From the NCBI GenBank assembly GCA_023430975.1, contig JAEYYB010000008.1, positions 1 through 39,328 of the forward strand: a stretch of DNA of 39,328 bases, read 5' to 3'. Below the pieces are notes generated by a model that did no database searches, had not been told where the DNA came from, and saw only the letters and a list, made by a program, of their open reading frames with translations. Origin of the DNA: Bacillota bacterium (GTDB lineage Bacteria; Bacillota; Clostridia; Acetivibrionales; DSM-2933). The position numbers and the translations under genes are program-made. Of this stretch, positions 16,300 through 25,465 are shown piece after piece (positions within the stretch are counted from its first letter, which is position 1; every line of letters starts with the position of its first letter).

Positions 16300-16645
16300 A
16301 GACAATGGAGAAGTAATTGGTGTTGCCGTATCAAATGAGAAGGGTATCGTACATAAAGAAATAACAGTTCCTTTAGATAAAAGGTATTTAAACCGTGAAT
16401 TTGAAAGTACCGAAGACATAAGAGGAACTATTACTATAATTTCGTATAAAGAGGGATATCGTGAAACCATTTTATATAATGTTGGTGTCAGCATAGGTAG
16501 TTCTTTTCAACCAATATATATGAAATCTATAGTTCCGGGGTGGAGGAATGAACCAGACGAGCAGGTGGGGAATAATCATCATATCGAAACCTGTATACTT
16601 GCTGAAAAGTATTCTAAATATGCGGGTAAAAAGGTTGAGTATTAA
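16292..16645 (+). pseudogene. 5'-truncated gene for a carboxypeptidase-regulatory-like beta domain protein
   Basis: The frame reads IKDNGEVIGVAVSNEKGIVH, then KRYLNREFESTEDIRGTITI, ISYKEGYRETILYNVG and IVPGWRNEPDEQVGNNHHIE. A beta-sandwich opening of the G-x-V-x-x-NE-KG type followed by KEGY resembles carboxypeptidase-regulatory-like or peptidase-associated domains. The apparent ATG at 16292 belongs to the pasted NADAR leader, so the true N-terminus, probably including a signal peptide, is missing. 117 residues remain. The gap 16646-16857 shows nothing else recognisable. Confidence 0.5.
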
Positions 16646-16857
16646 TATGAACGCTGTACATGTTAAACCTTTTCTTTCTTGGATAGATTATTACAATTTT
16701 TCAATAATTATGGAAACAAAAGTGTTTATAGATTATAATTAGGATATATATGTTTAAAATTTAAAATGGAATCTACAAAAGTGAGACTAAGTAATATGTA
16801 AAATTGTGAGGCCATATAGAAGGTGCAATCCTGCAAAATGCAAGTTTAGGAGTTATT

Positions 16858-17439
16858 ATGGGAAAAGCATTGTCAGAAATGTCATTAGAAGAATTATGGG
16901 AATTGTTTCCTATTGTATTGAAGGAACATAATCCTGCTTATAAGGAATGGTATATAGATGAGAAAGAGCAAATAGAAAATGATCTGGGTCAGAATGTTAT
17001 TAAAAGAATCAATCATATAGGAAGTAGCTCGGTTAAAGGATTAATAGCTAAACCAATAATTGATATTCTGTTGGAAATAGATAAGAACTGTGATATTGAA
17101 CAATTGAAAATAAAACTTTGTAATGCTGGATGGACTCTTATGTCATTTGATAATGAACCTGATTTTAGAATGTCATTTAATAAGGGTTATACTCCGGATG
17201 GCTTTGACGAAAAGGTTTTTCATTTACATATACGGTTTTTGGGGGATTGGGATGAGCTATATTTTAGAGACTATCTTTTAGCCAATAGAGAGGTAGCCAT
17301 GGAATATGGGGTATTAAAGCAAGCATTAAAAGAAAAATATGAGCATAATAGGGATGCTTATACTGAAGCAAAAACTGAATTCATTACAAAGTATACAAAG
17401 ATCGCAAGAAAAGAATTTGATAATAGATATAAGCCGTGA
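16858..17439 (+). CDS. GrpB family (UPF0157) nucleotidyltransferase-fold protein
   Basis: 193 residues. INHIGSSSVKGLIAKPIIDI (residues 51-70) is the GrpB signature, a nucleotidyltransferase-like GS plus Asp motif. It is followed by GWTLMSFDNEPDFRMSFNKG and VFHLHIRFLGDWDELYFRDY with the conserved HLH and R-D-YL. Family length is 170-200, so it is complete. No substrate is established. GGAG (16848-16851) precedes ATG 16858. It ends 4 bp into the overlapping frame of the following lipoprotein ORF, whose likely real start is 90 bp further on. Confidence 0.9.
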   Translation: MGKALSEMSLEELWELFPIVLKEHNPAYKEWYIDEKEQIENDLGQNVIKRINHIGSSSVKGLIAKPIIDILLEIDKNCDIEQLKIKLCNAGWTLMSFDNEPDFRMSFNKGYTPDGFDEKVFHLHIRFLGDWDELYFRDYLLANREVAMEYGVLKQALKEKYEHNRDAYTEAKTEFITKYTKIARKEFDNRYKP

Positions 17440-17528
17440 ATAGCCGTGAATATGATTCTCGTTTGGTTGCAAAGTTTATTAATAAATATGTACAAATTTT
17501 ATATAGCGAAAGTGTGGGAAATTATTTT

Positions 17529-18095
17529 ATGAAAAAAGTTATAAGGATCATTTTAATATTAGCTTTTATGACAGTATTAATTTCAAGCTGTAACAAATCA
17601 GATAATAAAGATTATACACTTAAATTTTCATTTGACCAAAATGGAAACTATACAGGTTTTTCTAATTTGCCAGACAAGTATACAACCCAAGCTGCAAAGA
17701 ACGATGGTTATTATGTGACGCAGGATTCAAAGGTTATAGCAAATGATAATGTGTGGGATGACTTTGTCAACGCATCTTTAAGTAAGAAAAATACAGGTAT
17801 TAGAATTGTACAATTTAATAAAGAAAGTACTAATAGCCCATACTTTTTAGATTTGTTTTATAACGACGGATATTATTATCTGTTTGATTCCAGTTCAAAA
17901 AGTCAGGTGAAACAACCGTATTTATACCTAATGACTTTAGAGGGAAAATTCGGAAATCCTTTAAAGAATTCAGGTGCTATTGTCTTAACAAATGATAATG
18001 ATTTAACTTTTGATATGGTAATGAAGTCAACATTATCAAGCAGCACAGAAGACATTAAAAGTATTCCGGCCCATAAAATTGTTATGTTTAAATAA
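17529..18095 (+). CDS. Lipoprotein, DUF4362-like
   Basis: I start at ATG 17529 rather than the in-frame upstream start at 17436 because it begins a clean leader, MKKVIRIILILAFMTVLISS, with lipobox Cys at residue 21. The mature protein (about 168 residues) has KYTTQAAKNDGYYVTQDSKV, then WDDFVNASLSKKNTGIRIVQ and LDLFYNDGYYYLFDSSS. The pattern of a dispensable N-terminal strand, a W-x-x-F helix and an I-RIVQ strand resembles DUF4362. Function unknown. Likely outer-membrane-face anchored, as for the other lipoproteins in this run. Confidence 0.72.
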   Translation: MKKVIRIILILAFMTVLISSCNKSDNKDYTLKFSFDQNGNYTGFSNLPDKYTTQAAKNDGYYVTQDSKVIANDNVWDDFVNASLSKKNTGIRIVQFNKESTNSPYFLDLFYNDGYYYLFDSSSKSQVKQPYLYLMTLEGKFGNPLKNSGAIVLTNDNDLTFDMVMKSTLSSSTEDIKSIPAHKIVMFK

Positions 18096-18150
18096 ATGTA
18101 TGTAGGCACGCTTGTCGTAGTAGATAAAGCAAAGTTGAGGTATGTATGTT

Positions 18151-18654
18151 ATGAATTTGGTTTTTCATACAGTTTTTAGTATTTCTACTTCTCCCATATT
18201 TGTTAAAAAGATAGTTGAAACTGATAAGTTTTTTAAGTATTTAAGTTTGAGTTTTTTAAGTAACATATTTATGCATGGGGTTATGGATTTAGTTCCGCAT
18301 AACTACCCTGTTAAAACGATAATTGATGTGGGGATTTCATTCATATTCTTCTTGTTATCAATAATATTCATAAGAAGCAAACTTTTAACACCGGCTTTTT
18401 TATGCTTTTTAGGAGGAATATTACCTGACCTTATTGATAAGGGGGTTTTTCAAATTCTAAGAATGAATAATCTTAAGTTGTTCCCCTGGCATTGGGCTGA
18501 TGTTATTAATTTCTTTTATAAATGGTATTTTGCTTACACATGGCTTTTTGTAACGTTTAATATTCTAGCAATAGTCGTATCAATGTGTTTATTATTGGTG
18601 AATCGGAAATTTATTATTCAGAATATGTTAAAATTCACAGGGCATCCTAAATAA
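18151..18654 (+). CDS. YdjM/DUF457-like membrane protein (putative metal-dependent hydrolase)
   Basis: 167 residues with about four hydrophobic segments. MHGVMDLVPH (His/Asp) and FLGGILPDLIDKG (GG-x-x-PD-x-x-D) resemble the paired His/Asp motifs of the YdjM/DUF457 inner membrane family, sometimes called LexA-regulated putative hydrolases. TTGAGG lies 10 nt before ATG 18151, better spaced than ATG 18142. Its stop overlaps the 3' end of the convergent mntH by 8 bp. Activity is unproven; the family call rests on the two motifs. Confidence 0.55.
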   Translation: MNLVFHTVFSISTSPIFVKKIVETDKFFKYLSLSFLSNIFMHGVMDLVPHNYPVKTIIDVGISFIFFLLSIIFIRSKLLTPAFLCFLGGILPDLIDKGVFQILRMNNLKLFPWHWADVINFFYKWYFAYTWLFVTFNILAIVVSMCLLLVNRKFIIQNMLKFTGHPK

Positions 18655-19912
18655 AACTCATAAATAACATAACATTTAAAATTGTTAAAACACTTCCAAT
18701 TGTTAGTAGAACTATGTTATGCAAAATAGAATTTCTGTGTTTACTCATAATTTTTTTTGAGGATGTAAGGTAAATTTGCAAAAAAACAGTTATAGGAAGC
18801 TGAATACTTAAAATCATTTGTGAATACACTAATCCTTTAAAGGGGTCGGATACTAAAAAAATTATAATTGTTGCAATAATCAATATAAGAGATACGCCGA
18901 TTTTAGTATGTGAATCCTTAATATCATATGGCTCTTTGTACAAGCCTGCAAAAATAGTTCCTCCAGCCATTCCTGCCGTTATTGTTGAAGATATTCCTGA
19001 AAAAAGCAAGGCAATACCGAAAATAACTGCTGCATTTGTCCCAAGCATTGGCTTAAGCAAGTTTTGGGCCTGGGATAACTCGGTTACGTTGATATTGTTT
19101 TTAAAAAAGGTTGTTGCTGCCAAGATTATCATGGTGCTGTTTATTGCCCATCCTAAAATCATTGAAATAATTGTATCCGTAAATTCAAATTTGAGCTGTT
19201 TTTTTATTACAGATTCATCTTCTTTGTTCCACTGCCTGCTTTGTATGATTTCAGAGTGTAGGAACAAATTATGTGGCATAACGACAGCACCTAGCACTGC
19301 CATAACTATTGTCATAGAACCGTGAGGTATACTGACAGTAACCCAGCTTTTTAATGCTGATGGCCAGTCTACTGTTACAATACTTATTTCATACAAAAAC
19401 GAAAAACCGATTATTGATACAAAACCTATAATTAGCTTTTCTAATTTGGTATATGTGTTGGAAAATAGTAAAAATATAACTACAGCCAAAATTACAATTG
19501 AACCAATCCGTATCGGTATACCAAATAATAGTTCAAGAGCTATTGCACCGCCTAAAATTTCTGCCAATGCAGTGCTAATTACTGCTAGAATACCTGTTGC
19601 CAATATAGGCCTGGCAATAGCAGGCTTTATATTTTTCATTGTTGCTTCAGCAAGGCAATCTCCTGTAACTATTCCTAAGTGTGCTACATTATGTTGAAGT
19701 ATAATAAGCATTATTGTTGAAAGGGTCACCATCCACAACAAAGTATATCCATACTTTGAACCAGCAGCAATATTGGAAGCCCAATTTCCAGGATCAATGA
19801 ACCCAACCGTTACAAGCAATCCAGGACCTAAATATTTTAATATTTCTCTTGCTCCCAAAATAGGTTTGTGAATTGATTTCCCAGTTATAACCTCTTTGAA
19901 TTTCGCAATCAT
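18647..19912 (-). CDS. mntH: Nramp-family Mn2+/Fe2+ proton symporter
   Basis: 421 residues and 11 hydrophobic helices. Helix 1 has GPGLLVTVGFIDPGNWASNI with the metal-binding DPGN (residues 40-43), and helix 6 has AVVMPHNLFLHSEIIQSRQ with MPH (about 211-213). The Met in helix 6 is the marker of Mn/Fe-selective transporters rather than Mg or Al relatives. The cytoplasmic G-x-x-K region is present and the length is standard. It imports divalent metal across the cytoplasmic membrane. It is divergent from dinB's cluster by a 350-bp gap and overlaps the convergent YdjM-like gene by 8 bp. I see no convincing MntR box. Confidence 0.93.
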   Translation of the reverse strand: MIAKFKEVITGKSIHKPILGAREILKYLGPGLLVTVGFIDPGNWASNIAAGSKYGYTLLWMVTLSTIMLIILQHNVAHLGIVTGDCLAEATMKNIKPAIARPILATGILAVISTALAEILGGAIALELLFGIPIRIGSIVILAVVIFLLFSNTYTKLEKLIIGFVSIIGFSFLYEISIVTVDWPSALKSWVTVSIPHGSMTIVMAVLGAVVMPHNLFLHSEIIQSRQWNKEDESVIKKQLKFEFTDTIISMILGWAINSTMIILAATTFFKNNINVTELSQAQNLLKPMLGTNAAVIFGIALLFSGISSTITAGMAGGTIFAGLYKEPYDIKDSHTKIGVSLILIIATIIIFLVSDPFKGLVYSQMILSIQLPITVFLQIYLTSSKKIMSKHRNSILHNIVLLTIGSVLTILNVMLFMSFI

Positions 19913-19924
19913 TTAGAATCACCC

Positions 19925-20231
19925 ATTTCCACATATAAAATATTATTTATATACCAACTTTTTTATTACCTAAAGTCAATTATTTTCTCAATATTTATTA
20001 TATCAATATGAGATTGATTAAGGTACCCTAGATGGATTGCAGCTTGTGGGAAAACTATGGAAATTGGAATACGGATAGAGAGTAAGAATGTGGATGAAGA
20101 ACTAAAATACTGAAACAACGCAGGGTAGAAATTTTATTATTTTGCTGCCCAAATAGAAACTAATATATCGATTACCACAGGATAGAAATAATATTATTGC
20201 ATATATAGCACTGATAAAGGATATATAAGAG
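19925..20231. other. Non-coding gap between mntH and the dinB cluster
   Basis: About 300 bp upstream of mntH and downstream of the minus-strand dinB pair. It should hold the mntH promoter: on the minus strand TTGACT (19979-19974) lies 20 nt before TATATAA, a longer spacing than usual. No reading frame, repeat or RNA-like fold stands out apart from the hairpin at its right end. Confidence 0.4.
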
Positions 20232-20259
20232 ATCAAGAATTAAACTTTTCTTGATTTTT
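20232..20259. terminator. Hairpin at the 3' end of the dinB cluster
   Basis: ATCAAGAA-TTAAACTT-TTCTTGAT is a perfect 8-bp stem followed by TTTT on the + strand. It lies 3 bp past the last gene of the minus-strand dinB pair, where the tail is less U-rich. Confidence 0.5.
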
Positions 20260-20261
20260 CA

Positions 20262-20504
20262 TTATACCTCAACAAACCATTTATTTTCATGGTTTTGATA
20301 TAAGAAAGCCCGCTTGCCATCGATAAGGCATGAATAACGGTTGCCCTGAACACCTATTTTCAGGGAAGCACCTTTCACCGGTTTGCTTGGTCTATCTACA
20401 CAATAAGCTTTCTCTTCGCCGTCAATATTCATTTTTATTTTAAGAGGTATAATCTCCCCGTCCAGATTGAAATGGGCAATAACCTCGGCACTTATTTTCT
20501 TCAT
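20262..20504 (-). CDS. Small conserved protein downstream of dinB
   Basis: 80 residues from ATG 20504 (MKKISAEVIAHFNLDGEIIP...), preceded by TAGGTG. A GTG at 20513 would add three residues but leaves no room for the ribosome site. The body is beta-rich: IKMNIDGEEKAYCVDRPSKP, then YSCLIDGKRAFLYQNHENKW. It starts within 10 bp of the dinB stop, so the two are co-transcribed and probably share SOS control. I recognise it only as a small protein of the kind often found after dinB in clostridia; no function is known to me. Confidence 0.7.
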   Translation of the reverse strand: MKKISAEVIAHFNLDGEIIPLKIKMNIDGEEKAYCVDRPSKPVKGASLKIGVQGNRYSCLIDGKRAFLYQNHENKWFVEV

Positions 20505-20513
20505 ATGAAACAC

Positions 20514-21755
20514 CTACCTAAAGTATGATACTGGAAAGATAACATTATCTTCTATTGGATTGGCATTCAAGGCTTTATCCTTAAGTAAAAGAGCTCTTTG
20601 GACAGAATAATGGCCAAACCTTTTTCGTATTTCATCAATGCTGTATTCCAGCTGTTCTTTCTTTTTCTTCTGTTTTTCATCATCAAAAATACTTAACTGC
20701 AAATTAGTATCAGCAGTAATCAGATCAGTAGCTCTTACTCCTATGCTGCGGATCGGTTTTTCCCAGGTATAGTTTTTTATAAATATTTCATAAGCCTTTT
20801 CAGCTATAATATTTGCGATGCAACTACAGTCTGATAACTTCGCTTGTCTTTCAAAACTTTGCAGTTCCTTATCACGTACATAAATTTGAATAGTTCTGCT
20901 TCTGAAATTATGCCTTCTCAACCTTTCTGCTACGCTTTCAGATAATACATATAAAAGTATTTTTACATCTTCATTATTTATAAGGTCACGGGGTGTTGTC
21001 ATGCTATTGCCTATACCCTTAATGACTGAATCAAAATCCGACTTTGCAACAGGTGCTTCGTCAAAACCATTAGCAAATGACCAGAGGTATTCTCCCCATT
21101 TGCCCAAATATTTTTTAAGAAAGCCTATATTCAAGTTTGCAAGATCACCTATCGTATAAATTCCTATATTTGTAAGCTTTTTGTTTGTGGACCTTCCAAC
21201 ATAGAGTAAATCTGACACAGGCAATGACCAAACCCTTTGTTTGAAGTTATCATGAGTAATAACAGTTGTTGCATCAGGCTTTTTCATATCGCTACCCAGT
21301 TTTGCAAAAATCTTATTATATGAAACGCCAATGCTGCATGTTATCCCTAATTCATTTTTCATTCGCTCTCGGATCTCATCTGCAATCTTCTCTCCTGAAC
21401 CAAATAATTTTGATGATTCTGTTACATCTAGCCAACATTCATCCACGCCAAATGACTCAACAAGGTTTGTGTAATAATTGTATATGTTCCTTGCCTCTTT
21501 GCTAAAATATAAGTAGAGCCTGTAATTTGGAGGCAGCACAACTAAACCGGGACACTTTTGTTTTGCTTGCCAGATAGCTTCACCAGTCTTAACCCCATGT
21601 TTTTTTGCTAAGATATTCTTTGTCAATATAATACCATGTCTTTGCTCGACAGATCCCCCAACTGCAACCGGTTTATCTCTTATTTCAGGATTATGTAAGC
21701 ATTCAACACTGGCATAAAAGCTATTGAGATCAGAATGAAGTATTATTCTTTCCAT
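20514..21755 (-). CDS. dinB: DNA polymerase IV (Y-family translesion polymerase)
   Basis: 413 residues. The Y-family palm is clear: HSDLNSFYASVECL with the first catalytic Asp (residue 9), the nucleotide-binding AVGGSVEQRHGIILTKN with R and K, and SFGVDECWLDVTE with Asp105-Glu106. IADEIRERMKNELGITCSIG and VSYNKIFAKLGSDMKKP follow. Helix-hairpin-helix and little-finger regions complete it. The residues after the catalytic DE (CWLDV) differ mildly from the common AYLDV. It bypasses damaged template bases at the cost of fidelity. GGCGGAA precedes ATG 21755. An SOS box lies 20 bp upstream, and the small gene downstream is co-transcribed. Confidence 0.95.
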   Translation of the reverse strand: MERIILHSDLNSFYASVECLHNPEIRDKPVAVGGSVEQRHGIILTKNILAKKHGVKTGEAIWQAKQKCPGLVVLPPNYRLYLYFSKEARNIYNYYTNLVESFGVDECWLDVTESSKLFGSGEKIADEIRERMKNELGITCSIGVSYNKIFAKLGSDMKKPDATTVITHDNFKQRVWSLPVSDLLYVGRSTNKKLTNIGIYTIGDLANLNIGFLKKYLGKWGEYLWSFANGFDEAPVAKSDFDSVIKGIGNSMTTPRDLINNEDVKILLYVLSESVAERLRRHNFRSRTIQIYVRDKELQSFERQAKLSDCSCIANIIAEKAYEIFIKNYTWEKPIRSIGVRATDLITADTNLQLSIFDDEKQKKKKEQLEYSIDEIRKRFGHYSVQRALLLKDKALNANPIEDNVIFPVSYFR

Positions 21756-21774
21756 ATGATTCCGCCATCCATCA

Positions 21775-21788
21775 CGAACATGTGTTCT
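21775..21788 (-). promoter_or_regulatory. LexA (SOS) box upstream of dinB
   Basis: CGAAC-ATGT-GTTCT matches the Gram-positive SOS box CGAAC-N4-GTTCG at nine of ten defined bases. It lies 20 bp before the dinB start, inside the expected promoter. LexA cleavage after DNA damage would release dinB and its small partner. Confidence 0.8.
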
Positions 21789-21877
21789 AAAATGATTATA
21801 TGGCGGAAAATTATTCTTGTAAAGGCCTAATTACTATTTCGAGGTATAGTTATTCGCCAATTCACCTAAACATACAA

Positions 21878-21912
21878 AAGTGGATGCCTGATCTATTGAT
21901 AGACATCCACTT
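21878..21912 (-). terminator. Rho-independent terminator of the mannanase gene
   Basis: AAGTGGATG pairs with CATCCACTT (9 bp, perfect), with an inner TCTA/TAGA stem. On the minus strand it is followed by TTTTGTATG. It lies 44 bp past the GH26 gene stop. Confidence 0.7.
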
Positions 21913-21955
21913 ATCAGTATAAAACCGTATTAACTACAAAAGACAAGCCAGACTG

Positions 21956-23725
21956 TTATACAACAGTATTGAATTTAGATGCAATCATTATTACATCCGA
22001 AATGTTTATAGCACCGTCTTTATTCAAGTCGTACGCATCCACATATTTGGAATCACCGCGGACTGCGTTAAATGCCTTCGCCAAAATAATGACATCGGCC
22101 ATGTTTATAGCACCGTCATTGTTTACGTCAAGATTGTTCACAGGTGTTGGCACTGGAGTAACAGTTGGTGAACCGGTTTGCGTAAATTCGTATAAGTTTG
22201 CCGGCAGTTCATCTAATGAAATTACATATTTACTGTTGTATATAGTTTTGAGAAGTGTAGGATCATTTTTACTTGGACTAGTAATAAATTCACCATACCA
22301 TGGGCAGAAATACAGCCACCAGGCTCCTTCATTTACTATGTTCTGAATGTCGGGAATAGTGTCATTTTCAGTCATTGCAACCATCTTTGTGTCGTTTGTG
22401 TAATTCACAAGTTTGAGAAATGCCGTTGTCGCAGCACTTGTTTTCCATGTATAAGGTGATCCTTCATACTTATCGTATGCAACTATATCTACACAGTTAT
22501 CTCCCGGATACCATTGGTATGAATTTGCATTCAAATAAAGATTTACTTCCCATATTAAATTATGAATGCCATATTTTTCGGTAAGAGTAGTGTAAAGAAG
22601 CTTCCAGAGCTGCTTGTACACTTCTGCGCCTGAAGAACCCCACCAGAACCATGCACCGGAGCCGTCAGTGTTGTTGTTGCCTTCAGCTTCATGGAAAGGA
22701 CGGAAAAGCACAGGAACTTTAGCATCCTGAAGAATGAGGAGTTGCTTTGCAAGATCATCAATTGCAAGCATCAGGTAAGCGTATTCATTTGTAGATGTAT
22801 CAAGGCAGTTGGCTGCTTTAAAGCTGCTTGTAGGCTTATATGTACATTTTGTCCAATCCAATTTATCGCCAAGTTTATAACTTGTAAAATCAGATGGAAT
22901 ATTAATATGCCATGATGCTGTTGCAATTCCGCCTTTCTCTTTTACCCACTTGATCATACGTTCTGTTGTACCATCTTCCCATCCGTATAAAGGGTTGTAG
23001 TTCATCAGATCAAAGCCTCTGATTGCAGGATACTTGCCTGTCTTACCGTAAATGTACTCAAACTCAAGTTCCATATTGCCATCATTTCCGCCGCCGTAAA
23101 TCTCCTGCTGGCCGGAAATAACACTTTTGCCATAAACACTGGTAAGGTAATTCTTAAGGGCTTTTGTTTCGGAGGTTGCTTTCGTATCGCATGTAGCAGG
23201 ATCGATTTTAAGGTCAGGCATATCTGCATAGTCAAATTTCACTTTATCATATAGTATAAAGCCCCAGCTTCCGGATGTACCGATCTCTATTTTTGCTGTA
23301 CCTGCTTTAAGAAAGAAGAATCCAAAGCTATAATCGATCCAACCATTTTTATTTGGAATATAGAAATCGCTATATGAAACACCGTTTACAGTAACAGCCT
23401 GAAGACGGGTTTCATTTTCTTTTCCAAGATACATCCAACATCTTGTTTTAAGCTCATACATAGCATCTTTAGGAACATTTACCTCAAGCGTTATTGTTCC
23501 TGCATTGGAAACCCATACAAATCCGTCACCCGAAAACCCAGGATAGGTAGTACCATAGACATTGGTTGCAACAACAGCACCGTTGCTGAGAGTACAAGCT
23601 TCCGCTTCAACATCTATAGGAACGGAATTCGCAGCCTGAACTGAACCAGGCATGGTTAATAGAACGGAACATGCCATTGTAATGGCAGTTAACAGAGACA
23701 ATGCTCTTCTAAAAACTTTCTTCAT
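21956..23725 (-). CDS. Cellulosomal beta-mannanase: signal peptide, CBM35-like, GH26, type I dockerin
   Basis: 589 residues. Signal peptide (1-31, ending PGSVQAA), then a CBM35-like beta-sandwich (about 35-165, DVEAEACTLSNGAVV...IGTSGSWGFILYDKVKFDY). The GH26 barrel (about 175-505) includes SGQQEIYGGG, TASWHINIPSDF, the acid/base Glu in VLFRPFHEAEGN (about residue 347) and the nucleophile Glu in AMTENDTIPDI (about 452). After a TVTPVPTPVNN linker come two dockerin repeats, DVNNDGAINMADVIILAKAF and DLNKDGAINISDVIMIASKF. It hydrolyses beta-1,4-mannan at the cell surface as a cellulosome subunit. GAGGTG precedes ATG 23725. It is complete and monocistronic with its own terminator. Confidence 0.95.
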   Translation of the reverse strand: MKKVFRRALSLLTAITMACSVLLTMPGSVQAANSVPIDVEAEACTLSNGAVVATNVYGTTYPGFSGDGFVWVSNAGTITLEVNVPKDAMYELKTRCWMYLGKENETRLQAVTVNGVSYSDFYIPNKNGWIDYSFGFFFLKAGTAKIEIGTSGSWGFILYDKVKFDYADMPDLKIDPATCDTKATSETKALKNYLTSVYGKSVISGQQEIYGGGNDGNMELEFEYIYGKTGKYPAIRGFDLMNYNPLYGWEDGTTERMIKWVKEKGGIATASWHINIPSDFTSYKLGDKLDWTKCTYKPTSSFKAANCLDTSTNEYAYLMLAIDDLAKQLLILQDAKVPVLFRPFHEAEGNNNTDGSGAWFWWGSSGAEVYKQLWKLLYTTLTEKYGIHNLIWEVNLYLNANSYQWYPGDNCVDIVAYDKYEGSPYTWKTSAATTAFLKLVNYTNDTKMVAMTENDTIPDIQNIVNEGAWWLYFCPWYGEFITSPSKNDPTLLKTIYNSKYVISLDELPANLYEFTQTGSPTVTPVPTPVNNLDVNNDGAINMADVIILAKAFNAVRGDSKYVDAYDLNKDGAINISDVIMIASKFNTVV

Positions 23726-23923
23726 AGTTTAAATACACCTCAAAATAATATTTCTGGCTTTAACAAAGCAACAGTATCATAATTGATTTTGGTAGTTTTA
23801 ACCAATGTTTTATTGCATTACAGGCCAAGGAATTCATAGTAAAACTCTTACTTATATTAATATAATTATAACACACGGTAATTAATAAAAGGAATTAAGT
23901 TCTAAGTCGGTATTATCATTCTA

Positions 23924-25186
23924 TCACTTTAACTTTACTTTATAAGCCACATAAAGGTTCATTATAGACAGAAATGATGCAAAGAAAAATATGTATTGTG
24001 GACCCCATGAACCCCAAATGATTCCTCCTACAAAGGCACTGGCTATTGATACTATATGGTCCATACTTAAGCCAAGGGATAATGTGGGTGTTATATCTGA
24101 TTTATCTACAGCAATTGTGCGTAAATATACTGTTCTTACAAGGCCTAACTGTGTGGACATTCTGTCTATTATAAACAGGACGTATGCAAGAAATACCGGC
24201 AGTCCAAACTTAGATAGAGTTCCGCCGGAATACCCCATGCTGAGAAAGCCATAAAGAAGATAAACTCCTATAAATGAAAGGGCATCAGCATACAATAGTT
24301 TTTTTATCCCAAACTTATCCAGCCACCTTCCCACAGCTGGGATAAAAAACATACCGATAAATGCACCGATTATATTTAATAACGCAATTGTATCAGCCTT
24401 CTTGTTAAGGAGATCAATAAGTACCCATGGGCCGTAAACAAGCATGATTTGTTTTTGCACTCCAAACATAATAACCAGAGTATAATAATACTTGTATTCT
24501 TTTCTAAAAACAAAGTTCAACTTTTTCTTGTTATTTTGCTCATTGTATTGATCGCTATTTTGATCGTTATTTTGATTGTTATTCTCATTGTTATGAATAT
24601 ATTTATTAAGAACGATGAGAAATATTAATACTATTATCAATAGACCTGCCGAAATCAAAAAAACAGGTTTTATGGGTTTGGTAAAACTGAAATATCCTGT
24701 TTTGAATCCGATAAGTACCAATATTGCAGCAAGCATCTGAAAGGCAGTTGTAACACCTTTGAATTGCCCCATGAGTCTTCCGATCTTTTGGGGTTCAGTC
24801 AGAGATATGCCTATACTGTCCTGAAGAGGCATAAATAAATGCATACCCAGTGAATTTATAAATATAAATATCAGCATAACAGAAAAAGATGGTGCAAATA
24901 TTCCTAGAACAGCTATTCCGAAAATACTTAATATTTGAGCCAGTATTGCTGTTTTTATATCTCTTAGAAATCCTAATCCTGCTATTAAAAATATGCATAA
25001 AACTCCGGGGATTTCTCTCGGAAATTCTATAAGTCCTCGCTGATAAGCTGAAGCGTTATATGCATCTTTAAAATAATTTGATATGATATCGTTGCTAAAC
25101 CCAAGTGCAAGGGCGGTTAATGCTATTACAGCAAAGTATATCTTAAGTTCTCTTCTTGTGTCCGATAATAAGTTTTTTATCTTCAT
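23924..25186 (-). CDS. Major facilitator superfamily transporter
   Basis: 420 residues and 12 predicted helices. The loop after helix 2 (GLGFLRDIKTA) and its counterpart after helix 8 (AVGRWLDKFGIKKL) are the MFS G-x-x-x-D-R/K type motifs. The central cytoplasmic loop is an Asn/Gln run (NNENNNQNNDQNSDQYNEQN) coded by a low-complexity repeat. Substrate is not evident. Upstream is a 280-bp gap, 25187-25465, that is AT-rich and shows nothing else. It lies divergent from no gene and is separated from the mannanase by about 200 bp, so it is probably independently transcribed. Confidence 0.88.
   Translation of the reverse strand: MKIKNLLSDTRRELKIYFAVIALTALALGFSNDIISNYFKDAYNASAYQRGLIEFPREIPGVLCIFLIAGLGFLRDIKTAILAQILSIFGIAVLGIFAPSFSVMLIFIFINSLGMHLFMPLQDSIGISLTEPQKIGRLMGQFKGVTTAFQMLAAILVLIGFKTGYFSFTKPIKPVFLISAGLLIIVLIFLIVLNKYIHNNENNNQNNDQNSDQYNEQNNKKKLNFVFRKEYKYYYTLVIMFGVQKQIMLVYGPWVLIDLLNKKADTIALLNIIGAFIGMFFIPAVGRWLDKFGIKKLLYADALSFIGVYLLYGFLSMGYSGGTLSKFGLPVFLAYVLFIIDRMSTQLGLVRTVYLRTIAVDKSDITPTLSLGLSMDHIVSIASAFVGGIIWGSWGPQYIFFFASFLSIMNLYVAYKVKLK
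24537..24600 (-). repeat. Imperfect 12-15-nt tandem repeat coding an Asn/Gln loop in the MFS protein
   Basis: The unit ATTGTTATTTTGATCGTTATT recurs with variations, giving Asn-Gln-Asn-Asp type repeats in the central loop between the two six-helix halves. Length variation here would change only a flexible linker. Confidence 0.6.
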
Positions 25187-25465
25187 ATGGTTTTAGTCCT
25201 TTGTTTTAATACTCGAGATAACGCATGGGTACATTATTACACAGATATAGTACAACAATCAATATTAGTATAAAAGGTTTTAGCTTTCTTTTCCGCAATT
25301 ATTAGGAATTTACACAATATATTTAAGGAAATAAAAGTTTATAGTGAAATAAATTTTTTCAAATAAATGTAGAATGTTGCTTGTTATTTGCGACTTAAAA
25401 TAACCTTACAATCGTATGTTATTTATTGTAAGTATTTTGCATAATAAATTAAAGGTTCATATTTC

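Noticed and set aside
19947..19979. Possible mntH promoter with MntR-like half-site (ACCTAAAGT)
   Set aside because: Spacing of 20 nt and no second half-site; too weak to list as an operator.
20086..20110. 16-base match (ATGTGGATGAAGAACT) with 12695-12710
   Set aside because: Short, AT/GA-rich and in otherwise unrelated surroundings; not enough to call a repeat.
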